Below are positions 43,398 to 52,420 of a stretch of 64,000 nucleotides of DNA, piece by piece (the stretch's first letter is position 1; every line of letters begins with the position of its first letter). The notes under the pieces were generated by a model. It saw only the letters and a program-made list of their open reading frames with translations, searched no databases and was not told where the DNA came from. Source of the stretch: Shouchella sp047238345 (GTDB taxonomy: Bacteria; Bacillota; Bacilli; Bacillales; Bacillaceae_D); NCBI RefSeq assembly GCF_047238345.1, contig NZ_JBDFMQ010000001.1:1054001-1118000 (forward strand), in the 5' to 3' direction. The position numbers and the translations under genes were made by a program.

Positions 43398-44804
43398 TCA
43401 TTTTTCCTCATATCCCCATGCTTGGAGAACCGTTCGGACAGCCTGTTCTAATTGTTCTTCAGGGATACTTGCAAAACCTAGAACGATACGGGGATAGTCC
43501 TGAGGATTGTTTTCAATAGCATATTGGGAAAGGGGATATACTTTTGTTTGAGCCTTTGCAGCAGCTTTCACAAGTTCTTCCTCACTCATCCCGTTTTTAA
43601 CGACTACTACAATGTGTAAGCCAGAGCGTTCCCCAATAATCCGCAATTGATTTTCAAATGGTCTCATTAACGGTAAGACGATGTCGCGCTTTCGGCGATA
43701 AATTTTTCGCATCCGATTGACATGCTTTTCAAAATCACCCGATCGCATAAAAGAGGTAAGCACATGTTGATCAATACGGGAAACAGTTGAATGATAAAAG
43801 GAAAACATGTCGTGAAAACGAGGGACAAGTGTTTTCGGCAATACCATGAAGCTTAGTCGTGCAGACGGCATTAACGATTTTGAAAAACTGCCTACATAAA
43901 TGACTTTGTGGTGTTGATCCATACTTTGTAAGGATGGAATGGTTTTTCCAGTATAGCGAAATTCACTATCGTAATCATCTTCAATGATAAACCGTTCTGG
44001 TTGAGCCTCTGCCCATTTTAATAATTGTTGTCGACGGTTAACGGATAAAACTGCCCCGTACGGAAAATGATGAGAGGGCGTTGTATACATCACATTTACA
44101 GGTGATTGAGTAATGGCTTGAACGTCAACTCCTTCGTCATCAACTTGAAACGGGTAATAATCATGGGGATGGTGATGTAGCAACTTTCGCATGAGTTGAT
44201 AGCCTGGATCTTCAATCCCATAAATGCTGTCTTTTCCTAAAAGAAGAAACAGCTGCTGTAGCAACGTTTCCATACCTGCTCCAACAACGATTTGTTCCCA
44301 CGTACAATGAACGCCACGAGAGTGATACAGATAATGGGCAATTTCTTTTCGAAATGCTTCATCCCCCATGGAATGACCTAAGAGCAACAACTCTTGATTG
44401 CTTTCATCGACCACTTGTCTAACATATTTGCGCCACTTCTCAAACGGGAAGTGACTTGTATCTATATGGGTAGGGTGAAAATTAAAGCGAATGTCTGGTT
44501 TTTTTTCTTGATTTTTAGTCGATAGTTGAGATGTGGTTGGCACGTAATCAAGCTGTTCATAAGCTTGAACAAAGAACCCTTTTCTCGGTAACACTTCCAC
44601 ATAACCTTCTGCAACGAGCTGGTTGTATGTCGCTTCTACTGTATTTTGACTGACTTTTAAAAAATCTGCTAGCTTGCGCTTTGAGGGAAGTTTCGTGCCA
44701 AAAGAAATACGTCCAGCGATAATGTCATTTTTTAAATGCGTGTAAAGTTGTTCATAGAGAGGGGACTGTGCCTCTCGATCTAAGTGAACCCATAATAAAT
44801 CCAT
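43398..44804 (-). CDS. pdxR: MocR/GabR-family regulator of vitamin B6 synthesis
   Basis: The 468-residue protein combines a GntR-type N-terminal winged helix (SKRKLADFLKVSQNTVEATYNQL, about 40-62) with a fold-type I aminotransferase-like domain that binds PLP (IIEDDYDSEF and the PLP lysine in VGSFSKSLMPSARL). PdxR senses PLP and adjusts pdxST; the homologue of Bacillus clausii has been studied. It is divergent from pdxS with an operator-like repeat between. The start MDLLWVHLD has a GGTGTT-type weak RBS. Confidence 0.92.
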   Translation of the reverse strand: MDLLWVHLDREAQSPLYEQLYTHLKNDIIAGRISFGTKLPSKRKLADFLKVSQNTVEATYNQLVAEGYVEVLPRKGFFVQAYEQLDYVPTTSQLSTKNQEKKPDIRFNFHPTHIDTSHFPFEKWRKYVRQVVDESNQELLLLGHSMGDEAFRKEIAHYLYHSRGVHCTWEQIVVGAGMETLLQQLFLLLGKDSIYGIEDPGYQLMRKLLHHHPHDYYPFQVDDEGVDVQAITQSPVNVMYTTPSHHFPYGAVLSVNRRQQLLKWAEAQPERFIIEDDYDSEFRYTGKTIPSLQSMDQHHKVIYVGSFSKSLMPSARLSFMVLPKTLVPRFHDMFSFYHSTVSRIDQHVLTSFMRSGDFEKHVNRMRKIYRRKRDIVLPLMRPFENQLRIIGERSGLHIVVVVKNGMSEEELVKAAAKAQTKVYPLSQYAIENNPQDYPRIVLGFASIPEEQLEQAVRTVLQAWGYEEK

Positions 44805-44845
44805 AACACCAATCCTTTTTTATTCTGAACCCATTATTTTTGTGA

Positions 44846-44884
44846 AAACTGACACTTACAATACAGTCAGTTTCTTTTTATACT
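44846..44884 (+). promoter_or_regulatory. pdxS promoter with PdxR-type inverted repeat
   Basis: AAACTGAC (44846-44853) and GTCAGTTT (44866-44873) are perfect 8-base arms. The -35 TTACAA (44856-44861) and -10 TATACT (44879-44884), 17 bases apart, are interleaved with them. Confidence 0.7.
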
Positions 44885-44927
44885 ATGAAATAAATCTGAA
44901 AAATGCAATCAAAAAGGAGTGGCGAAG

Positions 44928-45815
44928 ATGGAAAGAATGTTAGGAACGGACCGAGTGAAGCAAGGAATGGCGCAAATGCAAAAAGGTGGCGTCATTATGG
45001 ACGTTGTGAATGCAGAGCAAGCTAAAATTGCAGAAGAAGCAGGAGCAGTAGCTGTTATGGCGCTTGAGCGCGTGCCTTCAGATATTCGTGCGGCCGGTGG
45101 CGTAGCGCGAATGGCAGACCCAACGATTACAGAGGATGTTTTGAAAGCTGTCTCCATTCCTGTTATGGCAAAAGCAAGAATTGGCCACATTGTGGAAGCA
45201 CGTGTTCTTGAAGCAATGGGTGTGGATTATATTGATGAGAGTGAAGTGTTAACACCAGCAGATGAAGTGTATCACTTAAACAAACGTGATTTCACGGTAC
45301 CGTTTGTATGTGGAGCTCGTGACTTAGGTGAAGCGGCGCGCCGAATTGGTGAAGGAGCATCTATGATTCGTACAAAAGGTGAGCCTGGCACAGGGAACAT
45401 TGTAGAGGCCGTTCGCCATATGCGTAAAATGCAAGCACAAGTGAAGCAAGTGATTCATATGTCAACGGACGAGCTTATGACAGAAGCGAAAAATATTGGC
45501 GCTCCTTACGAAATCTTATTGCAAATCAAAGAAGCAGGGAATTTCCCGGTCGTTAACTTTGCCGCTGGTGGCGTAGCAACACCTGCTGATGCAGCATTAA
45601 TGATGGAGCTTGGTGCAGATGGTGTGTTTGTTGGATCAGGCATCTTTAAATCCGAATCACCAGAAAAATTTGCCCGTGCAATCGTGGAAGCAACCACGCA
45701 TTACAAAGATTACGAACTTATCGCCAAACTTTCAAAGAATTTGGGTACAGCGATGAAAGGATTAGACATTTCCACAATTGCACCAGAAGAGCGTATGCAG
45801 GACCGAGGCTGGTAA
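44928..45815 (+). CDS. pdxS: Pyridoxal 5'-phosphate synthase lyase subunit
   Basis: The 295-residue TIM barrel condenses ribose 5-phosphate, glyceraldehyde 3-phosphate and ammonia to PLP in a 12-mer with PdxT. The sequence is highly typical: GGVIMDVVNAEQAKIAEEAGA, the catalytic VMAKARIGHIVEA, DYIDESEVLTPAD and KGEPGTGNIVEA. ATG 44928 follows AAAAGGAGTGGC. It is six bases from pdxT. Confidence 0.97.
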   Translation: MERMLGTDRVKQGMAQMQKGGVIMDVVNAEQAKIAEEAGAVAVMALERVPSDIRAAGGVARMADPTITEDVLKAVSIPVMAKARIGHIVEARVLEAMGVDYIDESEVLTPADEVYHLNKRDFTVPFVCGARDLGEAARRIGEGASMIRTKGEPGTGNIVEAVRHMRKMQAQVKQVIHMSTDELMTEAKNIGAPYEILLQIKEAGNFPVVNFAAGGVATPADAALMMELGADGVFVGSGIFKSESPEKFARAIVEATTHYKDYELIAKLSKNLGTAMKGLDISTIAPEERMQDRGW

Positions 45816-45821
45816 TAAAAG

Positions 45822-46409
45822 ATGGTGACGATTGGTGTACTTGCTCTTCAAGGAGCGGTCAGTGAGCATATTAAGATGATTGAAGACAACGGAGCAAAAG
45901 GACTTACAATAAAGCGAACGGATCAGCTTGATGCGATTGATGGCTTGATTATCCCAGGCGGTGAGTCAACGACGATGCGCCGCCTCATTGATAAATATCA
46001 TTTCTTTGAACCGTTAAAAGCATTTGGCCAAGCAGGGAAACCTGTTTTTGGAACGTGTGCGGGTATGATTCTTATGGCAGGCGCTTTAACGGACAAAAAA
46101 GAAGGCCACCTTGGGTTTATGAATATGGTCGTGGAACGAAATGCATTCGGCAGACAAAGAGAAAGTTTTGAAGCGCATTTGTCTGTGATGGGCATCCCAG
46201 AATATGTGGAAGCCATATTTATTCGCGCCCCGCTTGTGCAAGAAGTGGGAGAAGAGGTTGACGTTGTTAGTGTGTACGATGATGAAATCGTGGCTGTACG
46301 GCAAGGACCGTTTCTTGCCTGCTCGTTTCACCCGGAACTAACGGACGACCCAAGCATGCATCAGTTGTTTATCCAAATGGTAGAAGAATATGCCGAGTTG
46401 GAAGCCTAG
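45822..46409 (+). CDS. pdxT: Pyridoxal 5'-phosphate synthase glutaminase subunit
   Basis: The 195-residue triad glutaminase feeds ammonia to PdxS. Nucleophile Cys79 is in FGTCAGMIL and the His/Glu pair is in SFHPELT; IPGGESTT forms the oxyanion region. It starts six bases after pdxS. The last codons and stop form the left arm of the terminator. Confidence 0.97.
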   Translation: MVTIGVLALQGAVSEHIKMIEDNGAKGLTIKRTDQLDAIDGLIIPGGESTTMRRLIDKYHFFEPLKAFGQAGKPVFGTCAGMILMAGALTDKKEGHLGFMNMVVERNAFGRQRESFEAHLSVMGIPEYVEAIFIRAPLVQEVGEEVDVVSVYDDEIVAVRQGPFLACSFHPELTDDPSMHQLFIQMVEEYAELEA

Positions 46410-46434
46410 TCGTATCAAGCTAGGCTTCTTTTTT
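46401..46434. terminator. Terminator overlapping the end of pdxT
   Basis: GAAGCCTAG, which includes the pdxT TAG, pairs perfectly with CTAGGCTTC and is followed by TTTTTT. Confidence 0.9.
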
Positions 46435-46864
46435 ATCGCTTACTTTTGGAAGAGATGCTTGAGCGAACGAATTGCATCCCTTCATCAATAAAGAACATAA
46501 GAACAAGTCCAATCATAATGAAACCAGCCGAGGCACTGCCATCAAAAAAGAAGATGCCAATAAGGATGAACAATAATCCAATATAGAAACCAGGATCAAA
46601 CAATTTGCTTCTTTCATTGTTTGTTTGGCTCACGTAATCGACTGGTTCTACGACAGCAGGTATCGGTTCATCTTTTAACAAATAATCTGTTGTCACATCA
46701 AATAGTTCGCTCAGTCGGACAAGATTATCAAGGTCTGGCATTGATTGATTGTGTTCCCATTTCCAAACAGCCTGTCTCGTGACATGTAGTTGTTGCGCTA
46801 GCTCCTCTTGCGACATTTGCTGCTGTTGCCGCAGTTGTTTCATTTTTTCACCAAGTGTTGTCAT
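46433..46864 (-). CDS. XRE-family regulator with two C-terminal membrane helices
   Basis: The 143-residue protein has an N-terminal lambda-repressor-type helix-turn-helix (MSQEELAQQLHVTRQAVWKWE, about 17-37) and two hydrophobic helices near 95-110 and 112-128. This is a membrane-bound small regulator of a type common in Firmicutes. ATG 46864 follows GAGAGGTGACC. Target unknown. Confidence 0.83.
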   Translation of the reverse strand: MTTLGEKMKQLRQQQQMSQEELAQQLHVTRQAVWKWEHNQSMPDLDNLVRLSELFDVTTDYLLKDEPIPAVVEPVDYVSQTNNERSKLFDPGFYIGLLFILIGIFFFDGSASAGFIMIGLVLMFFIDEGMQFVRSSISSKSKR

Positions 46865-46965
46865 ATCGGTCACCTCTCTCTAAGGATAATCTTGTTGAAT
46901 GTAAGAAGAAAGAAACGACTGGTTACAAAAAGCAACTAGTCGTTAACAAGTTCGATGTTCCCAGT

Positions 46966-48261
46966 TTACGTTTCCTTGAAAATGTCTGCATACGCCTGCA
47001 AAATAAAGGTTTTGTGGTAGTCAATCGCATAAGGTTGTGACAGAATGCTTTCCTTCGCTGTTTGCACGTACAATTTCGCTTTCTTCTCATCACCTAAATG
47101 TTTATAGCATAGCGCTTTATAAGCGTTTGTTGTTGTGATCATTGACAAATCTGGTGCATGAACGCGAAAAGAAATATCTTCCATAGAGGGCAAATACGTA
47201 AGTGCTTCTTTAAAACGATTTAACTCATATAAAGCTTGTCCTCGAATATAGTGAAATAAAATCATTACAGGACTATCTTTTGACACATACATTTCGCTTT
47301 CATTAATGACGTCAATCGCTTTAGCGGGGTCATTTTCGAACCAAATGGCTACTTCTGCTTTATTAATAGCATGAACACTTTTTAAGTAATGATCTTCTAG
47401 CAACTCGCTTAGAAGTTGATGTTTGTGTAAATAGTGCGCCACGTCTTGTTCATTTTTATCGATCATCGCAAAATGTATGGCAAAACGGTAATATTCATCC
47501 ACTTTGTAAAATTGTCGTTTCTCAATGGCAAAGGAAAGTGCTTTTTTTAAACGAGCGGACCCGATTTGTTTTTGTCCCGTTATCATAAGCAATGCCACTT
47601 CTTGAAAATTCCATTTTGCTAAGGTGAAGGGATCAAGGTCTTTTAGTTGTTCTGAGTAAGTCGCTTGTTTTTCATTAAATAAAGCAAGTGCCTCTTCGTA
47701 CTCTAACTCATACGTGAGGTATTGAATATAGTCAAGGGCTGTGTTGGCAGCTTCGTCAAGAAAGGAAAGTTGTGTAAACCTTTCTTCAGCATTTTCAAAA
47801 TAACTGCGCCAGTTTTCATGATCTTCAGTCGTATTATTCTCTTTTTTACTTAGTAATATGGATGTCTCCGTACGTTGGAATGATTGACTAAGAAAATAGT
47901 GTGCCTCTCCTAAATCTCGGACGAAGCGCGCTGCTTCATAGGTTTTCGGTAAGGTCATGCCCGCAAAAGGTGTAAGTAAAGGGGAAAGATCTTCATATCG
48001 GTATTCTTTTAATAATGCTTTTAATTGTTCGGCTAATTGTCTAAGCTCATCTTGGGTAATCACGTTCACATCTGCTAACAGGGATTGCATGTCTGTGCCA
48101 AGAGATTCAGCAATATGGGTGAGGCTTTCCACGGAAGGTTGAGCCTTATTATTTTCAATTAAACTTAACATACCCTTTGTTAATCGGCCTTTAGCTACTT
48201 CAGCGAGGGTTTTTCCGCGTTGTTTGCGCAATTGGCGAATTCGTTCTCCTAGTGTACTCAT
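46966..48261 (-). CDS. XRE-type regulator with TPR-like helical repeats
   Basis: The 431-residue protein has a helix-turn-helix (about 5-60: GKTLAEVAKGRLTKGMLSLIEN) followed by a long all-helical region with TPR-like units (for example ALYELNRFKEALTYLP and AYKALCYKHLGDEKKA). The layout matches quorum-peptide-type (RNPP-like) or stress regulators. ATG 48261 follows AAAGGCGAGACGG; 31 more in-frame residues lack an RBS. It is divergent from an MFS exporter with two palindromic operators between. Confidence 0.82.
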   Translation of the reverse strand: MSTLGERIRQLRKQRGKTLAEVAKGRLTKGMLSLIENNKAQPSVESLTHIAESLGTDMQSLLADVNVITQDELRQLAEQLKALLKEYRYEDLSPLLTPFAGMTLPKTYEAARFVRDLGEAHYFLSQSFQRTETSILLSKKENNTTEDHENWRSYFENAEERFTQLSFLDEAANTALDYIQYLTYELEYEEALALFNEKQATYSEQLKDLDPFTLAKWNFQEVALLMITGQKQIGSARLKKALSFAIEKRQFYKVDEYYRFAIHFAMIDKNEQDVAHYLHKHQLLSELLEDHYLKSVHAINKAEVAIWFENDPAKAIDVINESEMYVSKDSPVMILFHYIRGQALYELNRFKEALTYLPSMEDISFRVHAPDLSMITTTNAYKALCYKHLGDEKKAKLYVQTAKESILSQPYAIDYHKTFILQAYADIFKET

Positions 48262-48323
48262 ACCGTCTCGCCTTTCTTTATATGTCTTATGTTTATTATA
48301 AGAGAATGTACGAAAAAATAAAA

Positions 48324-48340
48324 GTTTAATAAAATTAAAC
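48324..48340. promoter_or_regulatory. Palindromic operator 1
   Basis: GTTTAAT-AAA-ATTAAAC is a perfect 7-base palindrome, just upstream of the MFS -35 and in the leader side of the divergent regulator promoter. Confidence 0.7.
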
Positions 48341-48347
48341 TTTAGGG

Positions 48348-48377
48348 TTGTCATTGTCCGATAACTCTGTCTATAAT
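48348..48377 (+). promoter_or_regulatory. SigmaA promoter of the MFS gene
   Basis: TTGTCA (48348-48353), 18 bases, TATAAT (48372-48377), framed by operators 1 and 2. Confidence 0.72.
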
Positions 48378-48379
48378 AA

Positions 48380-48396
48380 GTTTAATTAAATTAAAC
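48380..48396. promoter_or_regulatory. Palindromic operator 2
   Basis: GTTTAAT-TAA-ATTAAAC has the same arms as operator 1, 56 bases away, and covers the likely transcript start of the MFS gene. Confidence 0.7.
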
Positions 48397-48415
48397 AAAT
48401 GTTGAGGTGTTTGAA

Positions 48416-49699
48416 ATGGATGTAAGAGTAAGGCGAGCAACGTATCATTTATGGACATTTGCTGTAAGTAAGTTTATTTCATCTTTTGGTAATAGTATTT
48501 ATGCGTTTGCTATGAGTTTGTTTATCTTAACGATGACCGGATCTGCGATGAATTTTGCGATTAATATGATCTGCAACATTTTACCGAGAACGCTTCTAGC
48601 TCCTCTTGCTGGCTATGTAGCCGATCGATTTCCAAAAAAAGTGGTTGTGCTTTCATCGCAAATTGTTTCTCTTTTCATTGTGTCTGGCTTACTAGTGTAC
48701 ACCGCAAATAGCGGCTTATCGGTTCTCGCTATTTATGTGACAACAACATTGCTGACGATCTCACAAATGGTTACAGGCGTTGCGTTTACTTCTTCTATTA
48801 CACGCTTAGTTGATGAAACGCGCATTCAAAAAGCAACGGCGATCAATCAAATGGTGGTCTCGTTTTCAACAATTGGTGGCCCAATCATTGGCGGGATGTT
48901 ATTCGCATTTGCACCAATTGAAACATTTTTAATCATTTTTATCACTGCGTTTAGTATGGCGGTTTGTGTGGAAGCAACAATGAATTTTAAATTATATGGA
49001 GTTGAACGAACAGAAGAAGAGAAAGAAGAAACAATGTGGCAAGGGATGAAGGCTGGTATCTCATTTATCCAGCAGCAGCCTGTAATCCGTACGATTATTG
49101 GAATGGCGTTAGTTGTGAATGTGTTTATGGGTGCGCTTATTGTCGGCATGCCATTTATCATTGTTGAAATCCTACAAGTTGAAGCGCATCATTTTGGTAT
49201 CATTGAAGGCATTTTTGCTGGAGGTGCGCTGCTCGGCGGGTTGTATTTTTCACTCAAAAAAGATGTGATGTTTCCCTTAATGAATGTTAAGCACGGTTTG
49301 TTCGGAATATCGGTTTTAATGACACTTTTCACAGTGCCTGTAATGGTGGTTTTTCCGTATAATGCGATCGTCGGTTTTTACGGCGTTGTGATGATGCTAA
49401 TTGGATTTTCTCTCACTTATGTGAATACACCGATCGGCGTTCTGCTACAAAAGCGGGTGAGCGATCAATATAAAGGCAGAGTATTTGGCATTTTAGAAAC
49501 CGGTGCTTCCGCTTTGATGCCGCTAAGCCTTGTAATCTACGGATTTATTTATGAGTTCATTGGCCCAATTGGAACACTTTTGCCATCAAGTCTATTGTTA
49601 TTAGTTGCTTCCCTCTACCTACTACGAAAAAAAGTGATGGTTACGGCTCATCCTGAATTAAGTCTGAAGAAAGCAGACATGATAGAGAAACCGGCGTGA
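48416..49699 (+). CDS. MFS transporter, macrolide/enterobactin-exporter type
   Basis: The 427-residue, 12-helix major facilitator (MFS_3/DHA3-like) has motif A-like AGYVADRFPKKVVV in the first cytoplasmic loop and KGRVFGILETG in the second half. Such proteins export drugs or siderophores. ATG 48416 follows TTGAGGTG; GTG 48407 overlaps it. Control by the divergent XRE/TPR protein is strongly suggested by the operators. Confidence 0.87.
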   Translation: MDVRVRRATYHLWTFAVSKFISSFGNSIYAFAMSLFILTMTGSAMNFAINMICNILPRTLLAPLAGYVADRFPKKVVVLSSQIVSLFIVSGLLVYTANSGLSVLAIYVTTTLLTISQMVTGVAFTSSITRLVDETRIQKATAINQMVVSFSTIGGPIIGGMLFAFAPIETFLIIFITAFSMAVCVEATMNFKLYGVERTEEEKEETMWQGMKAGISFIQQQPVIRTIIGMALVVNVFMGALIVGMPFIIVEILQVEAHHFGIIEGIFAGGALLGGLYFSLKKDVMFPLMNVKHGLFGISVLMTLFTVPVMVVFPYNAIVGFYGVVMMLIGFSLTYVNTPIGVLLQKRVSDQYKGRVFGILETGASALMPLSLVIYGFIYEFIGPIGTLLPSSLLLLVASLYLLRKKVMVTAHPELSLKKADMIEKPA

Positions 49700-49714
49700 A
49701 ATGACAGAATAGAC

Positions 49715-49747
49715 AAAAAGCCAATTGATGATCAATTGGCTTTTTTT
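49715..49747. terminator. Bidirectional terminator between two convergent MFS genes
   Basis: AAAAAGCCAATTGAT and ATCAATTGGCTTTTT form a perfect 15-bp stem; the TGA of the reverse-strand gene is in its right arm. Confidence 0.93.
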
Positions 49748-50910
49748 AATGGAGAAATCTCTTCTTTTGGCTGCAGTGATTTTTTCATCGAAAGGGCTAC
49801 GACAATAAGAGCGAGTAGCGCTAGTAAACTACCAACGAGCGCATTCATTTCAACCGTACTCCGTTCAATCACAACGCCGCCAACCATGGAACCAAACGCA
49901 ATACCGAAGTGTAAAGCAGAGTTATTAAGACTCTGTTGAATGTCAGATGTTTCAGGAGCTGACGCAATTAAATAGCTTTGCATGGCTGGTGTAATAGCCC
50001 AGCTGAGCAAGCTCCAAATCATCATAACAACGATAAAGAGTGGCATGAATGAAGTGGTGAACGGTATGGCGAAAATGGAGACGACAAATACAGATATGAC
50101 CCCGATGATGGTTTTTTTCGGACCGAAGCGATCAGAAAGGAGTCCACCAACCCCCCCACCAATTATGGCGGCAACGCCGAAAATTAAATACATGACGCTA
50201 ATCCAATTTCCTTCAATCCCCATTGTCGATTGGAGGAAAGGCGTTAAATACGCATACAACGTTAAGTGCCCTGCAAGGAATAAGAACGATGTCATTTGAA
50301 TCAAGACAATCTTAATGTTTCTTAATGACTTTAATTGCTGTAGTAAAGATATCCCTGGTTTTGGTGCAATTCTTTCCATAAAGATAGAAACGAATAAAAT
50401 AGACAGACCCGTTAATAGAACGATAAGGACGAATGGTGCACGCCAACCAAAGGCGTTACCGAGCATTAAACCAACAGGCACACCCAGAACAAGAGAAGCA
50501 CTTACACCCATAAAGACAATCCCAATCGCACGAGCACGATAAGGTTCACTCACAATATTTGATGCGATTGTCACACAGAGTGAAATTAACAGTGCGGCAC
50601 TCATCGCAGAAATGATACGAGCGATTAATAAAACCGCATAGCCTGGACTGAAGACAGCAAGAACATTCGCGAAAAAGAAGACAACCAGTGTAAGTAAGGT
50701 TAACTTTTTCCGTTCGACTTTTGCTGTCACTGACAATAGAATCGGACCAGACAATGCAAATACAAAAGAAAAAATTGAAATCAACATGCCGACTTGTCCT
50801 AATGTTACGTTTAAATCGGCTGCAACTAAGTGCAAAATACCACCTAAGATAAGTTCAACAAGACCAACGACAAAAGAGACGATGGTTAATAAGTAAACTC
50901 GTTTATCCAT
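49732..50910 (-). CDS. MFS transporter, DHA1 (AraJ/YdhP-like) type
   Basis: The 392-residue, 12-helix transporter has the family start LILGGILHLVAADLNVTLGQVGML, a loop LLSDRFGPKKT and GVPVGLMLGNAFGWRAPF. It resembles sugar or drug efflux proteins of the AraJ group. It is divergent from a TrmB-type regulator, the probable controller. The stop lies in a terminator stem. Confidence 0.88.
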   Translation of the reverse strand: MDKRVYLLTIVSFVVGLVELILGGILHLVAADLNVTLGQVGMLISIFSFVFALSGPILLSVTAKVERKKLTLLTLVVFFFANVLAVFSPGYAVLLIARIISAMSAALLISLCVTIASNIVSEPYRARAIGIVFMGVSASLVLGVPVGLMLGNAFGWRAPFVLIVLLTGLSILFVSIFMERIAPKPGISLLQQLKSLRNIKIVLIQMTSFLFLAGHLTLYAYLTPFLQSTMGIEGNWISVMYLIFGVAAIIGGGVGGLLSDRFGPKKTIIGVISVFVVSIFAIPFTTSFMPLFIVVMMIWSLLSWAITPAMQSYLIASAPETSDIQQSLNNSALHFGIAFGSMVGGVVIERSTVEMNALVGSLLALLALIVVALSMKKSLQPKEEISPLKKAN

Positions 50911-50929
50911 AAAACACCTCTTTTTATTT

Positions 50930-50951
50930 TGTTACCACTAGAAGAGTAACA
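50930..50951. promoter_or_regulatory. Inverted repeat between MFS and TrmB-family genes
   Basis: TGTTAC and GTAACA are 6-base arms around a 10-base spacer, 20 bases upstream of the MFS start; it is a candidate operator for the TrmB-family protein. Confidence 0.45.
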
Positions 50952-51035
50952 TAAAATAAAATAAAGCTACAAGTGGAAATTTTTACGGGAGTTGGTCTAT
51001 CCTAAAGGAAGGATATTGAGAGAAAGGTGGATCAT

Positions 51036-51794
51036 GTGCTACAACAATTTGGATTTACCCAATACGAGAGCCAAGTGTATACATCGCTAATCACGATTAA
51101 TCAGCCGTTAGATGCGACGGCGATTGTTAAACGTTCTGGTGTACCCCGTTCAAAAGTATATGAAGTCATTACAAAATTAATTGAAAAAGGAATTGTACTG
51201 GAATCGTTTATAGAAAAAAAACGTCAGTATACAGCATTACCGATGGAGGCGTTAGTCGAAAAACTCACGTCAAACTTTGAAGCGAATATTGAAGAGCTAA
51301 AGAAAATTGAAGTTGAAGAGATGGAAGTCGATGATCGGGTATGGACAATGCGTGACAATCAATCGATCAAATCGATTATGAAAGAGTTAATGGTCGGTGC
51401 AAGGAAGTCCATCCATCTTTCGCTTTGGGCCGATGAAATGACGTCGTTCCTTCCATTACTTGAGGAGCTGCATCAAAAAGGGAAACACATTCATTTACAT
51501 GCCATTGGTGAAATTAAGACGAGCATTCCTGAAACGTCCGTTCTTATTCCAACTCAAGGTCATGATACGTTGGAACGAAGTCGAATTTTAATTGTTGATG
51601 AAAAAGAAATGATCTTTGCTGGCATTGAGGAGCATGGATGGCAAGCCATTCGAACACATTCGAAACCTCTTGTTACATTTTTTACAGAGTTCTTCTATCA
51701 TGATGTGGTCTTAACAAAAATCACACAGCGTCACCATGATTTAATCATGAACGATGATGAAGTAAGAGACATGTTGTTGAAGCTGAAGTATTAA
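51036..51794 (+). CDS. TrmB-family transcriptional regulator
   Basis: The 252-residue protein has the TrmB helix-turn-helix (TQYESQVYTSLI ... SGVPRSKVYEVITKLIEKG) and a C-terminal PLD-like ligand domain (MVGARKSIHLSLWADEM, then ILIVDEKEMIFAGI). TrmB proteins sense sugars. GTG 51036 is placed eight bases after AAAGGTGG; GTG 51027 overlaps it. It is divergent from the DHA1 transporter. Confidence 0.82.
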   Translation: MLQQFGFTQYESQVYTSLITINQPLDATAIVKRSGVPRSKVYEVITKLIEKGIVLESFIEKKRQYTALPMEALVEKLTSNFEANIEELKKIEVEEMEVDDRVWTMRDNQSIKSIMKELMVGARKSIHLSLWADEMTSFLPLLEELHQKGKHIHLHAIGEIKTSIPETSVLIPTQGHDTLERSRILIVDEKEMIFAGIEEHGWQAIRTHSKPLVTFFTEFFYHDVVLTKITQRHHDLIMNDDEVRDMLLKLKY

Positions 51795-51871
51795 TGAAAT
51801 GAATTAAATGAACAGTTAAAATTGGCGGTGACGCCTGCGGAAGAAGGGACGAGTTGAGAGGAGCGGAATTC

Positions 51872-52330
51872 ATGGACTACATTCAGACCATTTGAAAAAA
51901 AGTAGGAACGGAACAAATCATTCTAAACTTTGCGGGAGTATGTGTTGTAAATTCGGAAGGGCTTATCTTGTTACAAAAAAGAGGAGATCGCAACCAATGG
52001 GGGTTTCCGGGAGGAGCACTAGAGCTAGGGGAATCGGTCGAAGCATGTGCGAAAAGGGAAGTGTTTGAAGAAACAGGAATAGAAGTGTCAATTGACCATC
52101 TTGTTGGTGTGTATTCCAAGTATTTTGATGTCTATCCAAATGGTGATCAAGCACAAACGGTTTTACACTTTTTTAAGGGACATCCTATTGGTGGAGAGTT
52201 GAATGCAGATGGAGAAGAAACATTGGCACTCAAGTACATGCACCCAAATGAAGTCCCTAGTCTGTTTAATCAACAGCACCAAGACTGTCTTCAAGATTTT
52301 ATCGATGGCAGAGTAGGTGTGTATCGTTAA
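51872..52330 (+). pseudogene. NUDIX hydrolase with an in-frame TGA at codon 8
   Basis: ATG 51872, preceded by GAGAGGAGCGG, reads MDYIQTI and then TGA (51893-51895), continuing in the same frame KKVGTEQIILNFAG ... to 52330. Relatives have an uninterrupted N-terminus here, and a single C-to-T change (CGA to TGA) would explain the stop. The NUDIX box is intact: GGALELGESVEACAKREVFEETGIEV (G-x5-E-x7-REVxEExGI, within one element), so only the start is damaged. A shorter protein from TTG 51968 would lack the first strand. Confidence 0.78.
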
Positions 52331-52420
52331 AAGGAACAGAATAACTAGACATCCTAAGCAATTTTTTTCAAATTGATACATAGGATAGTGATACAACACT
52401 CTTAATGGGAGGGGTGTGTC

